Shown here: piece after piece, positions 42,120 to 51,791 of the stretch
How the letters are laid out: each line of letters begins with the position of its first letter
Position numbering within the stretch: position 1 is the stretch's first letter
Source of the DNA: Rothia aeria
Lineage (GTDB): Bacteria; Actinomycetota; Actinomycetes; Actinomycetales; Micrococcaceae
Length of the DNA stretch: 64,000 nucleotides
NCBI GenBank assembly: GCA_002355935.1
Contig: AP017895.1
Location: forward strand, 1,860,001-1,924,000
Direction: 5' to 3'
The notes under the pieces: generated by a model
Seen by the model: the letters and a program-made list of their open reading frames with translations, nothing else
Database searches by the model: none
Told to the model about the DNA's origin: nothing
Program-made: the position numbers and the translations under genes

Positions 42120-42388
42120 GGGCATCCCTTTCCGTTGTGGGCCCATTACAGCACGCGAACCTAGTGCGCAGCGGGCCTTTTACAAGGCTACCGCAGATTA
42201 TTCAGGAACGCAGACGCCTTACGGTAGATTATCGGCGAGTATGACGAAGATTGCGAAATGTGACGAGTTTAAACTTCTGCGAGCGAAAACATGGCATGTG
42301 CAGTTGAAGCATAGTCCCCGTTCGTGTCCAGTGATGTTACACGGCCCTTGCTTCAAAGACCGGCGTGATTCTTATGCGCATAGTACAT
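42120..42388. other. clpX upstream region
   Basis: No gene seen. It should contain the clpX promoter on minus, immediately downstream of the clpP terminator. No clear heat-shock operator recognised. Confidence 0.4.
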
Positions 42389-42433
42389 GAGGGCGGCAGC
42401 CTACCCAGCTATACCGGGTGGGCTGCCGCCCTC
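42389..42433 (-). terminator. Terminator of clpP1P2
   Basis: Perfect 13-bp stem GAGGGCGGCAGCC / GGCTGCCGCCCTC with ACCC/GGGT pairing inside the loop, about 50 nt after clpP2 and before clpX. Confidence 0.8.
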
Positions 42434-42481
42434 ACGTTTCACACGGTCAGCAGTTCCCCGCATAAAACCGGGGGTTAGCTT

Positions 42482-43155
42482 CTAGGTGTAAGACTCAGGG
42501 GTGTTAATCGCAGGTTTGTTGAGCTTACGCGAGTCTAGTACCTTATCGATCAGGCCGTACTCCAACGCGGCAGAGGCAGTCAGGATGTTATCGCGTTCAA
42601 TGGAGCGGTCGACATCCTCATAGGTCTTCCCGGCATGCAGCGCCAAAGTCTTAGCGGTCCACTCACGCATACGCATCACTTCATTAGCATGGATTTCCAG
42701 GTCAGATGCCTGTCCACCCTGCTGCCCGCTCAGTGCCGGTTGGTGGATAAGCACGCGGGCGTTCGGCAGCGCAAGACGCTTACCCGGAGTACCAGCGGCC
42801 AAAAGTACAGCCGCAGCAGAGGCCGCCTGCCCCAGGCACACGGTCTGAATCTCGGGGCGAATATACTGCATGGTGTCATAGATAGCGGTCATCGCGGTGA
42901 ACGAGCCACCAGGCGAGTTAATGTACAGGGTAATATCCCGATCCGGGTCCTGCGCTTCCAGCACCAGCAGCTGCGCCATAATATCATCAGCTGAGGCATC
43001 ATCCACCTGAGTGCCCAGGAAAATAATGCGATCCTCAAATAGCTTTGCATACGGGTCCTGGCGTTTGTACCCGTAGGGGTACGCTCCTCAAAGCTGGGAA
43101 GCACATACCGGTTCGACGGTGTCTGCGGCGCAATATCGTTCGGCAGGTAATTCAT
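42482..43155 (-). CDS. clpP2: ClpP2 protease subunit (frame interrupted once)
   Basis: Serine peptidase subunit; catalytic Ser in GQAASAAAV (Ser113) and His in LIHQPAL (His138). One base added at the C4 run (minus strand) at 43076-43079 links [20 protein letters not shown] and [20 protein letters not shown] to the rest: 224 residues. ATG 43155 has AGTAGGGGAG upstream and lies 16 nt after clpP1. In actinobacteria ClpP1 and ClpP2 form mixed tetradecamers. Confidence 0.92.
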
Positions 43156-43171
43156 ATCTTCTACTACTCCC

Positions 43172-43810
43172 CTACTTGCTTTCCTGAGCGAACTGTCCAC
43201 CGGCAGTAGTCGCAATATGGTCGAAGAACCCGTAATCTAGACCCTCCTGAGCGGTAAACCAGTTATCGCGGTCATTATCCTTCAGGATGGTTTCGAGGGT
43301 TTTACCAGTACGCTCAGCAGTAATCTCAGCTAACCGCTTCTTCATATCAAGAATCAGCTCAGCCTGAGTACGAATATCAGAAGCCGTACCACCAATACCG
43401 CCCAGAGGCTGGTGCATAAGAATACGCGCATTGGGGGTAGCGTAACGCTTACCAATGGTGCCAGCGGTTAGCAAAAACTGCCCCATGGAAGCAGCCATAC
43501 CAGTCACCACTGTCACCACATCGTTCGGGATAAGCTGCATGGTGTCGTAAATAGCCATACCTGCGGTCACCGAACCGCCCGGCGAGTTAATGTACAGGTA
43601 GATGTCAGCCTTCGGGTCCTCAGCCGAAAGTAACAGCATCTGCGAGCAGATCAGGTTAGCATTCGAATCACGCACCTCAGAGCCGAGCCAAATAATACGC
43701 TCTTTGAGCAGGTGATTATAGACATAGTCTTCCTGGCTGCCAACAGCTGTGGATGCCATGCGTGCGGCGGCACTACCGGATCCAGTGGGCAGGGGCATGT
43801 AGCCTGACAT
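43172..43810 (-). CDS. clpP1: ClpP1 protease subunit
   Basis: Intact 212-residue ClpP. Catalytic Ser108 (GMAASMGQ), His133 (LMHQPLGG) and Asp182 (NDRDNWF); [17 protein letters not shown] is the family core. First gene of the clpP1-clpP2 operon, about 120 nt downstream of a ClgR-like palindrome. Confidence 0.96.
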   Translation of the reverse strand: MSGYMPLPTGSGSAAARMASTAVGSQEDYVYNHLLKERIIWLGSEVRDSNANLICSQMLLLSAEDPKADIYLYINSPGGSVTAGMAIYDTMQLIPNDVVTVVTGMAASMGQFLLTAGTIGKRYATPNARILMHQPLGGIGGTASDIRTQAELILDMKKRLAEITAERTGKTLETILKDNDRDNWFTAQEGLDYGFFDHIATTAGGQFAQESK

Positions 43811-43926
43811 ATTCCCTCTTTTTCTTAACTAGGAGGCTCGCGCTGTCCCCTCTACGGGATACGCGACATTTGCTTGAGTACTACAATACCCCCTCTTCCC
43901 CTGCTGATGCGCGGGTTCTTGCCGTA

Positions 43927-43944
43927 GTTCGCCAGAGGGCGAAC
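43927..43944 (-). promoter_or_regulatory. ClgR-like palindrome before clpP1
   Basis: Perfect GTTCGCC-AGAG-GGCGAAC with CGTA/TACG flanks. Actinobacterial ClgR activates clp genes through GTTCGC...GCGAAC-type sites. The spacing between half sites is one base longer than the usual motif, so assignment is tentative; a lost or gained base is possible in this sequence. Confidence 0.5.
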
Positions 43945-44018
43945 GGTACGCCCTTCGAAGCCACAGACCCCGCGCCAGCGCCACCCGCTAAGTCCCGCTC
44001 TTCACCAGACAGTTTTAA

Positions 44019-44065
44019 ATATTGTGGGCACACCCAAACCTAGCGGTTAGATGCGCCCACAATAT
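44019..44065 (-). terminator. Terminator of tig
   Basis: Perfect 11-bp stem ATATTGTGGGC / GCCCACAATAT followed on minus by a T-rich stretch, just past the tig stop. Confidence 0.85.
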
Positions 44066-44104
44066 GAGGTTAGGCCTGTTCAGCCAGCGGGAGTAACGAG
44101 GCTG

Positions 44105-45408
44105 CTACTTAGCCTCTTCTTCCTTGTTGTCTTCAAGATATGAGGACAGGTCCACAACGTTACCCTTGGAGTCCTTCACCACAGCCTTCTTCAGCACCTC
44201 AGCCAAAGCCTTGGAGCGGCGAACCTCGCCCACCAGCATACCCGCCTGGCCGGAGCCATCCAGCATCTGAGCAAACTGGTTCGGGTCCATGCCGTACTGG
44301 GAGCTCATCGTGATGATGTACTCGATCATCTCGTTCTGGTTAACCTCAACCTCTTCGGCGTCAGCGATAGCATCAAGCACCATCTCGTTCTTAAACGCGG
44401 TCTTGGTGTTCTCACGAACCTCAGCGCGGTGCTCCTCAGTGTCGTGGTCAGCCTCAGCGTTCGGGTTGTTGAAGTGCTGCTCCAGCTGGTCCTCAATAAC
44501 CTTCTCAGGAACCGGAATCTCAACCATCTCAACGAGCTTAGCCAGCACCTTATCGCGTGCCTGCGAACCCTGATCGGCGACCTTAGCCTCGGAGACCTGC
44601 TTCTTAATGTCTTCCTTCAGCTCATCAATGGTGTCGAACTCAGAGGCCAGCTGGGCGAACTCGTCGTCAGCTTCGGGAAGTTCACGCTCCTTCACAGCGG
44701 AAAGCTTCACCTTAATAACAGCCTGCTCACCGGCGTGATCCCCGCCAGAAAGCTTGGTCTCGAACGTTGCGTCCTCACCAGCCGACAGGCCCAGCAGGGC
44801 CTCATCAATACCCTCAAGCATGGTGCCCGAACCGATCTGGTATGACAGGTCGTTGGCAGCGTCCACCTGCTCGCCGTCAATTTCGGCCGCAATGTCAATG
44901 GTCACAAAGTCGTTATCTGCTGCGGGACGCTCAACAGTTTTCAAAGACCCGAAACGCTCACGCAGCCCGTCAAGGGCTTCCTTCTCGTCGTCGGCGGTTA
45001 CCTCAACGTCGTCAACCTCAACCTCAATCCCCTCATACTTGGGAAGTTCGATCTCGGGTCGCACAGTCACCTCAATGGTGAGCTTAACATCAGCTTCGCG
45101 CTCCTGCACGGTGGGCTGAGACTGCACGTTCAGTTCCGGCTGAGCCAGCGGCGACAGTTCATTCTCACCAAGAGCCTGGGCGTAAAAATCGTTCAGAGCC
45201 TCATTCAGAGAAGCCTCAACAATGTAGTCGAAGCCCGCACGCTGCTCAATCAGCTGCTTAGGCAGCTTGCCCTTGCGGAAACCGGGGACGCTAATCTGCT
45301 CGGCAAGGTTCTTGTAGGTGCGGTCCAGGTAAGGCTTGAACTCGGCGAAAGGAACCTCGACCTCAATTTTGCCAGGGTCGGGTTGAGCTTCTCGACGGCG
45401 GTCTTCAC
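44105..45408 (-). CDS. tig: Trigger factor (frame interrupted once)
   Basis: Ribosome-bound chaperone with prolyl isomerase domain. Start [11 protein letters not shown] at GTG 45408 (GAGGAG upstream); ribosome-binding segment [12 protein letters not shown]; then the PPIase and C-terminal arms. The A4 run (minus strand) at 45367-45370 lacks one base: repaired, [17 protein letters not shown] continues the family pattern and the length becomes 434 residues. The following genes are clpP1P2, a standard order. Confidence 0.95.
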
Positions 45409-45500
45409 GTCCGTTGATCTCCTCGTAAGTAGTTCGGTGGCGGAACGTTCTCTGAACCGCTCATGGTGTCTGAAAAAGGCGCTGGGTGAGCCTATTTCCG

Positions 45501-45575
45501 TCGGGGCGACAGGATTCGAACCTGCGATCTCCTGCTCCCAAAGCAGGCGCGTTAGCCAAGCTACGCCACGCCCCG
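45501..45575 (-). tRNA. tRNA-Pro (TGG)
   Basis: Cloverleaf on minus: acceptor CGGGGCG/CGCCCCG, anticodon stem CCTGC/GCAGG with loop TTTGGGA (anticodon TGG), T-arm GGTTCGAATCC. CCA is not encoded. Confidence 0.95.
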
Positions 45576-45775
45576 TAAGGTACTTTTCGCATACCCAACA
45601 CACAAGTTTAGCGGGTATTTGGGTAAATGCCTAACAGGGGCCGCATATTTATGTTCCTGGGCGGCCACAGCGGCCCTAACAGGCCGCTGACAACGGTTTT
45701 TATATTAAACCTCACGTTAAGACCTTGTGTTTTGAGGCTCTCAGCCCTAGCATATATAAAGACACGGAGGTAAGC
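45576..45775. other. Gap between tRNA-Pro and HicB-like gene
   Basis: No gene. A perfect 8-bp hairpin CAGCGGCC / GGCCGCTG (45668-45689) is followed on plus by TTTTT after a short spacer; its role is unclear. Confidence 0.35.
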
Positions 45776-45961
45776 ATGAACCTGAAAACATATGACGCTA
45801 TCGCCCACCGGGAAGGAACCGGGTGGGTTGTTGACGTGCCTGAGCTAGAAACAGCCGGGCAGCCAACTAACTTTAGCGGTATTCTTTTGGCGGCCACAGA
45901 AGCTATCTCCCGTGCCACCGGGCTGGAACCCGGAAATTTTGGGGTGCGGCTGGTGATCTAG
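45776..45961 (+). CDS. HicB-like small protein
   Basis: A 61-residue protein with the HicB-type beta-sheet pattern (MNLKTYDAIAHREG, GWVVDVPELE, AATEAISRATGL). The ATG at 45776 has GGAGG with 7-nt spacing. No HicA toxin is adjacent, so it may be a solitary HicB-fold protein, common in actinobacteria. Its own terminator follows. Confidence 0.6.
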   Translation: MNLKTYDAIAHREGTGWVVDVPELETAGQPTNFSGILLAATEAISRATGLEPGNFGVRLVI

Positions 45962-46043
45962 CCCGCCCGCTTCTTTGACGTTAACGGTATTAGCCCTTGT
46001 CACAGGTTATTTCAGCAAGTTAGCAAAAATCAGCGGCTTCGTC

Positions 46044-46073
46044 CCTGCCCCAAGCCAGGGGCAGGAGATTTTT
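46044..46073 (+). terminator. Terminator of HicB-like gene
   Basis: Perfect 8-bp stem CCTGCCCC / GGGGCAGG then AGATTTTT on plus. Confidence 0.8.
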
Positions 46074-46091
46074 AATCTACTTCTCAAAGCA

Positions 46092-46129
46092 CAAAGAGAC
46101 CCAAAGGTAAAAACCTTTGGGTCTCTTTG
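46092..46129 (-). terminator. Terminator of tRNA-Gly
   Basis: Perfect 16-bp stem CAAAGAGACCCAAAGG and complement immediately after the tRNA on minus. Confidence 0.8.
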
Positions 46130-46133
46130 AGTG

Positions 46134-46204
46134 AGGGGATGACGGGAATCGAACCCGCGTCATCAGTTTGGAAGACTGAGGCTTTACCATTAAGCTACAT
46201 CCCC
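46134..46204 (-). tRNA. tRNA-Gly (TCC)
   Basis: 71-nt cloverleaf on minus: acceptor GGGGATG/CATCCCC, D-arm with TTAATGG, anticodon stem TCAGT/ACTGA with loop CTTCCAA (anticodon TCC), T-arm CGGGTTCGATTCCCG, discriminator T. CCA is not encoded. Confidence 0.95.
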
Positions 46205-46278
46205 AAAGAACTCACTTAGATTAGCGGCATATGTTTGAAGCTGTCAAGTTCTACCCAAAACCACTCCGAACATACGAG

Positions 46279-47162
46279 TTATTTCTGGCACCCAGGGCAC
46301 CAATAGAGTTTACGTCCAGCGATTTCTTCCATACGGATGGTGGTACCGCACCGCGGGCACTTCTGCCCGTGGCGCATATACACATAGTTTGCGTGATCAG
46401 GCCACGCCTCAGTTTCAGGGATACCGGGACGATCCTGCTGCTCGGTGGTAATGATTCTACCCACACGCACACCAATGGTGAGCAGGTGCTTATTATCGTC
46501 CCACAGGCGGCGCAGCTCATCATCACTGAGTGTCTTCCCGGGGCGTAACGGGTCAATTTTCTGGCGGTACAGCGATTCTGCACGAAAATATTACCCACCC
46601 CGGAAATAGCTGCCTGATCCATGAGAATCACCCCAATCGGGCGACTGCTTTTAGCGGCGGCACGGTAGAACTGCCCCGGGTCAGCATCAGCGTTCAGCGG
46701 ATCTGGCCCCAGCTTCCCACGCACCACAGCAACCTCGTCCGGGGTGAGAGTGCGGCAAACAGTGGGGCCCACAAGGTCAGCCCAGCCATGCTCCGAGACG
46801 ATACGGCAGCGAGTAGTTGCTTTTGGCTGAGGAGGGCCAGAATACTCGGAGTGACCCCCACTACCGTATTCTTTCTCACCAATCTTGCGGGGCGCCCCAA
46901 TACTTGAGGCGCCCGTGAACGATTCGTCCCCGCCGAAACTCCAGTTGCCGTAAATCCCCAGGTGCACGTTCAACGTCAATTCGTTGTCGAACCCAACAAA
47001 AAGATGCTTACCGTGCGCAAACGCCTGGGCAATACGTGCCCCATCAACCAGCGCAGCCCCTTCAGCGTAGCGGCCCTGCGGGCTAGTAACACGCACCCGC
47101 TCCCCAGTAAACACATCGTTGAATTGGCGGGCTATACGGTGAATAGAGTGGCCTTCAGGCAC
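46279..47162 (-). CDS. Fpg/Nei-family DNA glycosylase (frame interrupted once)
   Basis: Base-excision repair glycosylase/lyase. N-terminal MPEGHSIHRIA: the Pro2/Glu3 catalytic pair with the Nei2-type GHSIHR. The helix-two-turn-helix region is AISGVGNIFRAES, and a C-terminal zinc finger reads CPRCGTTIRM ... WCPGCQK. The last two appear only when one base is added at the T4 run (minus strand) at 46585-46588; 294 residues result. Upstream of rpiB's end by about 45 nt, same strand. Confidence 0.9.
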
Positions 47163-47206
47163 GCGCTTCTCCTTAGCGGTAGGGGCAAAAGTGGGGCGGG
47201 GATTAT

Positions 47207-47695
47207 TTATTCGTCAATATGTTTGCCAGCGATCTTCCCGGTCTGTTCATACTCGCCAAGCTGCCCAATACGACGGGCGTGGCGTTCCTCACCGCTCCAG
47301 GGGGTGCTGAGGAAAACTTTAATGATTTCCAACGCCTCATCCGGTGAATGCTGGCGCCCACCCACAGCAACCACTTGCGCATTATTATGATCGCGTGCAA
47401 GCGCCGCCGTAGTGTGGTTCCACGCTAAGGCTGCACGGATACCCTCAACCTTATTAGCCGCCATCTGCTCCCCGTTACCGGAGCCGCCAAGCACAATGCC
47501 AAGGGAGTCAAGCCCGGCGTCACGGTCACGTTTCACCGCGAGAGCCGCGTTAATGCAGAAGCTGGGGTAATCATCCAGCGGGTCATATTCGGTGGGGCCG
47601 TGGTCGATCATCTCGTATCCTGCGGCGGTGAGCTTCTCGATCAGGTAGTGGCTCAGCTGCAGACCGGCGTGGTCGGTGGCGATGTGTACGCGCAA
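47207..47695 (-). CDS. rpiB: Ribose-5-phosphate isomerase B
   Basis: Pentose-phosphate isomerase; 162 residues, start MRVHIATDHAGLQLS, active-site Cys region YPSFCINAALAV (Cys47) and GIVLGGSGNGEQMAANK. ATG 47695 has GGGAGGTT... weakly. The frame is intact. Followed by the glycosylase gene, likely one transcript. Confidence 0.94.
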   Translation of the reverse strand: MRVHIATDHAGLQLSHYLIEKLTAAGYEMIDHGPTEYDPLDDYPSFCINAALAVKRDRDAGLDSLGIVLGGSGNGEQMAANKVEGIRAALAWNHTTAALARDHNNAQVVAVGGRQHSPDEALEIIKVFLSTPWSGEERHARRIGQLGEYEQTGKIAGKHIDE

Positions 47696-48039
47696 GGGAG
47701 GTTCTCCTATGATTGTGTGCCCGGCGGGGCTGCTGGTGACATGCTCACCCCAGGCCGCTGGTGCTGGCAGGTGCGGGGTGTGCCCTCATTAACTGTAGCG
47801 AATACAGCGGTATTCCTGTAACTGACAACATGTCGCAGACGGGCTTTTATGGGCGGGCCTGCGGGCAACGGTTTTTCGGGTGTTATCCCGCCGGGCATAC
47901 GGTAAGATTGTGGTTTGAGGCACTGTTGCGTGGCTCTGTACCCCCACGCCCCAGATAACCAGCTGACACCCGCGACATTGCGGGGCTAACAGCTGTGATG
48001 ACGGTACCAAAACCATATACGTTTTTAGAAAGGGAACCT
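47696..48039. other. Divergent rpiB / pepN region
   Basis: No gene. Contains GAATAC-AGCG-GTATTC (47800-47815), a perfect short palindrome that could be an operator or hairpin. Promoters for both genes should lie here. Confidence 0.4.
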
Positions 48040-50592
48040 ATGCCCGGCCTGAACCTAACCCGCGATGAAGCGATTGAGCGTGCCACAGTCATTAAGCGCG
48101 TGCACACCTACCGTATTGAGCTTGACCTGCCCAGCGACAAAGATGTTTTTACGTGTAAAACCGAGATCCGTTTTGACGCGGTACCCGGCGCATCAACGTT
48201 CATTGACGCTATCACCAGCACGGTGCGTTCGATTGAACTGAACGGTGAACAGCTGGATACCAGCCTAGCCGACGGGGAGCGCATTACCCTGCCGAACCTT
48301 GCCGCGCAGAACGTACTGGTGATTGACGCCGACATGTTCTACACCAACACCGGTGAGGGCCTGCACCGGTTTGTGGATCCGGTGGACGGGGAGGTGTACT
48401 TGTACTCGCAGTTTGAGGTACCGGACTCGCGCCGTGTTTTCCCCGTGTTTGAGCAGCCGGATTTGAAAGCGGAGTTCGAGTTCATCGTGCGGGTGCCCAC
48501 ACCGTGGGTGGTGGTTTCTAACCAGCCCGAGGTGAAGATCGTACCGAAAGACTGTGGGTGCGGCCGGGCACAAACCTGGTATTTCAAGCCGACCCCGCGT
48601 ATCTCCTCCTACATTACGGCGATCGTGGCTGGCCCGTACGAGAGAGTCACCAGCGAACTCACGAACTCTGAGGGGCGCGTCATCCCCCTGGGCGTGTACG
48701 CCCGTAAGTCGCTCATGCCGTTCGTAGATGCCGACGACGTGTTCGAGCTGACCCGCCAGGGGTTCGAGTTCTACGAAGAGCAGTTCAAAACCCCGTACCC
48801 GTTTGAGAAGTACGATCAGCTGTTCGTTCCCGAGTTCAACGCTGGCGCAATGGAAAACGCCGGGTGCGTGACCTACCTTGAGGCGTACGTCTTCCGGTCC
48901 AAGGTGGCTGAGGCTCTGCGTGAGCGCCGCGCCATTACGGTGCTGCACGAGCTGGCGCACATGTGGTTCGGTGATTTAGTAACCATGCAGTGGTGGAACG
49001 ACCTGTGGCTGAACGAGTCGTTTGCCGAGTTCATGTCTACACTGGCGGCAGCCGAAAACACCCCCCGGTACGCGAAAGAAGCCTGGGCCACGTTCGCGGC
49101 CTCAGAGAAAACCTGGGCGTACCGGCAGGACCAGCTCTCCTCAACCCACCCGATCGTGGCCGAAATCCGTGACCTGCAGGATGTGCAGGTGAACTTTGAC
49201 GGTATCACCTACGCGAAGGGCGCCTCGGTGCTGCGGCAGATGGTGGCGTGGGTTGGCCAGGAGAATTTCATGGCAGCCCTCAAAGAGTATTTCACCAAGC
49301 ACGCCTGGGGCAATACGGTACTGAATGACCTGCTAGTTGAGCTTGAGAAAACTTCGGGGCGGGACGTGCGCGCATGGAGCGCCAAGTGGCTGGAAACCGC
49401 CGGGGTGAACACCCTCACCGTTGAGGTTGCTGACGATGCGGAAGGGAACATTACGTCCCTGGGCGTGCGCCAGTCATACGCTGAAGGGTTTGAGACCCTG
49501 CGCCCGCACCGTGCAGTCATTGGTTTCTACAACCTGACAGACGGCAAGCTGACCCGTACCGACCGCATTGAGCTTGATATTGATGGGGAACTAACCGAGG
49601 TTACTGAAGCTGTGGGGAAGAAACGCCCTGATTTACTGCTGCTGAACGACGAAGATCTGGCGTACGCGAAGGTGCGCCTGGATGAGCGTTCCATCGAAAC
49701 CGCAGTGAAGCACCTGGGCGACATTGATTCGTCAGTGGCGCGCGGCGTGGTGTGGGGCTCCCTGTGGGATACTGTGCGCGATGCACAGATGCCCGCCCGC
49801 CAGTACGTTGAGCTGGTGTTGAACAATATTGGGCAGGAGACGAACTCCACGGCGATGCGCACCCAGCTGCTGGGCCTCTCAACGGCACTACGCACGTTCG
49901 TGAACCCCCAGTTTAGGGATGAGACCCGCGAATACGCAGCCGACAGGCTGTGGCAGCTGGTGCTGGCGGCGGAACCGGATTCGGATGCGCAGCTGCAGCT
50001 GGTGCAGGCGTTCGTTAACCAGACCCGCACCGCTGAACAGTACGAGAATGTGCAGCGCCTCTTCGACGGGTCGATCACCCTCGACGGCCTGGAAATTGAT
50101 ACGGATCTGCGGTGGAACCTGCTGTGCCGTCTGGCAACCGGCGGGCGGGCCACCAGCGAGCAGATAGCGGCCGAGCTGGAACGCGATAACACCGCAAACG
50201 GCCAGCAGTACGCGGCGCAGGCGTACGCATCGTTCCCCACCGCCGAGGCTAAGGCAGAGTACTGGGAGAAGATCATGGTGACCGGTGAACTGTCGAACAT
50301 GATCCAGCGGTACGCCATTGCCGGGTTTAAGGCTGGCGAGAAGGAGCTGACCGAGCCGTATATTGAGCCGTACTTTGAGCTGGTTGAGGGCGTGTGGCGT
50401 TCCCGTTCGCACGAGATTTCTTTGCAGATTATTAGCGGCATGTACCCCTCAGAGCCGACCGCCGCGCTGCTGGAACGCACCGAAACCTATTTGGCGTCAT
50501 TGCCTGATGACGCAGCGGCGCTGCGCCGGCAGATTGCGGAGGCGCGCGACGGTGTGGCTCGTGCCCTAAAGGTGCAGGCGGCTGATATTTAG
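48040..50592 (+). CDS. pepN: Aminopeptidase N
   Basis: M1-family zinc aminopeptidase, 850 residues. GAMEN motif (NAGAMENAG), zinc site HELAH (His303, His307) with Glu326 in NESFAEF. C-terminal ERAP1-like domain present. ATG 48040 has AAAGGG 5 nt upstream; an earlier in-frame ATG at 47995 lacks a site and would add 15 atypical residues. Intact frame. Monocistronic, with a strong terminator. Confidence 0.95.
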   Translation: MPGLNLTRDEAIERATVIKRVHTYRIELDLPSDKDVFTCKTEIRFDAVPGASTFIDAITSTVRSIELNGEQLDTSLADGERITLPNLAAQNVLVIDADMFYTNTGEGLHRFVDPVDGEVYLYSQFEVPDSRRVFPVFEQPDLKAEFEFIVRVPTPWVVVSNQPEVKIVPKDCGCGRAQTWYFKPTPRISSYITAIVAGPYERVTSELTNSEGRVIPLGVYARKSLMPFVDADDVFELTRQGFEFYEEQFKTPYPFEKYDQLFVPEFNAGAMENAGCVTYLEAYVFRSKVAEALRERRAITVLHELAHMWFGDLVTMQWWNDLWLNESFAEFMSTLAAAENTPRYAKEAWATFAASEKTWAYRQDQLSSTHPIVAEIRDLQDVQVNFDGITYAKGASVLRQMVAWVGQENFMAALKEYFTKHAWGNTVLNDLLVELEKTSGRDVRAWSAKWLETAGVNTLTVEVADDAEGNITSLGVRQSYAEGFETLRPHRAVIGFYNLTDGKLTRTDRIELDIDGELTEVTEAVGKKRPDLLLLNDEDLAYAKVRLDERSIETAVKHLGDIDSSVARGVVWGSLWDTVRDAQMPARQYVELVLNNIGQETNSTAMRTQLLGLSTALRTFVNPQFRDETREYAADRLWQLVLAAEPDSDAQLQLVQAFVNQTRTAEQYENVQRLFDGSITLDGLEIDTDLRWNLLCRLATGGRATSEQIAAELERDNTANGQQYAAQAYASFPTAEAKAEYWEKIMVTGELSNMIQRYAIAGFKAGEKELTEPYIEPYFELVEGVWRSRSHEISLQIISGMYPSEPTAALLERTETYLASLPDDAAALRRQIAEARDGVARALKVQAADI

Positions 50593-50635
50593 GGTAATAA
50601 TCCCTTAGCTTGCGGTCTCCTTACACCTCGTATAA

Positions 50636-50695
50636 AGGTTCTTGATGTGAAACAACCGGCGAAAATTACGCTTGTTTCATATCAAGAACCTTTTT
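50636..50695 (+). terminator. Terminator of pepN
   Basis: Long stem AAGGTTCTTGATGTGAAACAA / TTGTTTCATATCAAGAACCTT with one G-U pair, followed by TTT. Confidence 0.88.
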
Positions 50696-50759
50696 AGCGC
50701 CCACGAGTTATATTGGGCCAGAAGTGGGTCTTGAAAGTTATTGTTTCTGAACAACAGTC

Positions 50760-51245
50760 CTATTCACCAAGATCCTTGAAGTACCGGGCGACAGGCCAGC
50801 GAACGAACCCTTCAGACTCGTAGAGTGCCCGGGCTGGTGCGTGCCCCGAATCGCCGCCGGTTTCGACCATCACCATGCGCATCCCGGCGTCTTTAATCTG
50901 CGCAGAGGCGTGCTCCATAAGCTGCTGCCCCACACCGCGCCGCTGATACTCAGGGTCGACCGCAATCACGTAAATCTCACCCATCTGGTCCTCGGGGTGG
51001 ATGCGCGTGCAGACCCAGCCGACCGGGCGCTCACCCTCAAGGGCAACAGACACATTCTGAGGCTCCTGATCGAGTACTTCCTTCAAATCGTTGAGCTGCC
51101 GCTGCTGCCACCCTTGAGGGTAGAACGCATCATAAACGAACTCGGGGACGTCATCGTGCATCCGCGGAAAAACGGGTTCCCAGGCGCGAAGTGAAATATC
51201 CAGAAGAGCTTCCCGGTATGCAGGGCTATAAGAGACAATACGCAT
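50760..51245 (-). CDS. GNAT-family N-acetyltransferase
   Basis: A 161-residue acetyltransferase with the acetyl-CoA loop VDPEYQRRGVGQQLM and C-terminal ALYESEGFVRWPVARYF. The substrate is not predictable. Same strand as the globin gene downstream-to-upstream, with a 47-nt gap. ATG 51245; ribosome site weak. Confidence 0.85.
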   Translation of the reverse strand: MRIVSYSPAYREALLDISLRAWEPVFPRMHDDVPEFVYDAFYPQGWQQRQLNDLKEVLDQEPQNVSVALEGERPVGWVCTRIHPEDQMGEIYVIAVDPEYQRRGVGQQLMEHASAQIKDAGMRMVMVETGGDSGHAPARALYESEGFVRWPVARYFKDLGE

Positions 51246-51292
51246 TGTTATAACCTACAAAAGCTATACCTAAGAAGCAACACTGTATTGGG

Positions 51293-51763
51293 CTACGCCC
51301 GGTTCTGCATGGCGCGTGCCGCACGCTCGAAATAGTCCCACATGGTCGCATCAATCATCATCGGAAGATCGAGGGTGTCCATTGCCTGCCGCATGTATTT
51401 CAGCCAAGTATCGCGTTCCTTCGCCCCGATCGGGTACGGGTTATGGCGGATACGCAAACGTGGGTGGCCTCGCTGCTCCTGGTAGGTGCTGGGCCCGCCA
51501 AAGTACTGAATCAGGAACATTTTCAGCCGCCGCGCCGCCGCATCGAAATGGTCGGTATCGTTTGCTTCAATCTTGGCGGTCTGTTCCTCTGTGAGGTGCT
51601 CAGGCGGGAACGGGTCAGAATCCGGGTACATGGCGGAAAACTCGGGGTCGGCCTTCACGAGGGCATAGAACCTGCGGGTGAGCTTATCGAAGGTTTCCTC
51701 ACCGCCCACCTGCTCATAAATGCTGACCTGCTCGCCCGGCTGATTCGCAGAATACTGACTCAT
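51293..51763 (-). CDS. Group II truncated haemoglobin (GlbO-like)
   Basis: 156 residues. SIYEQVGGEETFDKLTRRFY opens the globin, FFGGPSTYQEQRGHPRLRIRH-type segment gives the proximal His, then the G/H helices. Group II proteins bind O2 and are linked to oxygen or NO handling. ATG 51763 with AAAGGC upstream; a second ATG four codons earlier is possible. The longer frame to 51931 overlaps the next gene and is rejected. Confidence 0.9.
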   Translation of the reverse strand: MSQYSANQPGEQVSIYEQVGGEETFDKLTRRFYALVKADPEFSAMYPDSDPFPPEHLTEEQTAKIEANDTDHFDAAARRLKMFLIQYFGGPSTYQEQRGHPRLRIRHNPYPIGAKERDTWLKYMRQAMDTLDLPMMIDATMWDYFERAARAMQNRA

Positions 51764-51791
51764 ACTGCCTTTCATACACTCAGAAGAATAA

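Noticed and set aside
44066-44095. Iron-box-like GAGGTTAGGCCTG near tig
   Set aside because: Only one half matches the consensus, and it lies in a terminator region.
49527-50480. Long minus-strand frame inside pepN
   Set aside because: Serine/arginine-rich shadow of the intact aminopeptidase frame.
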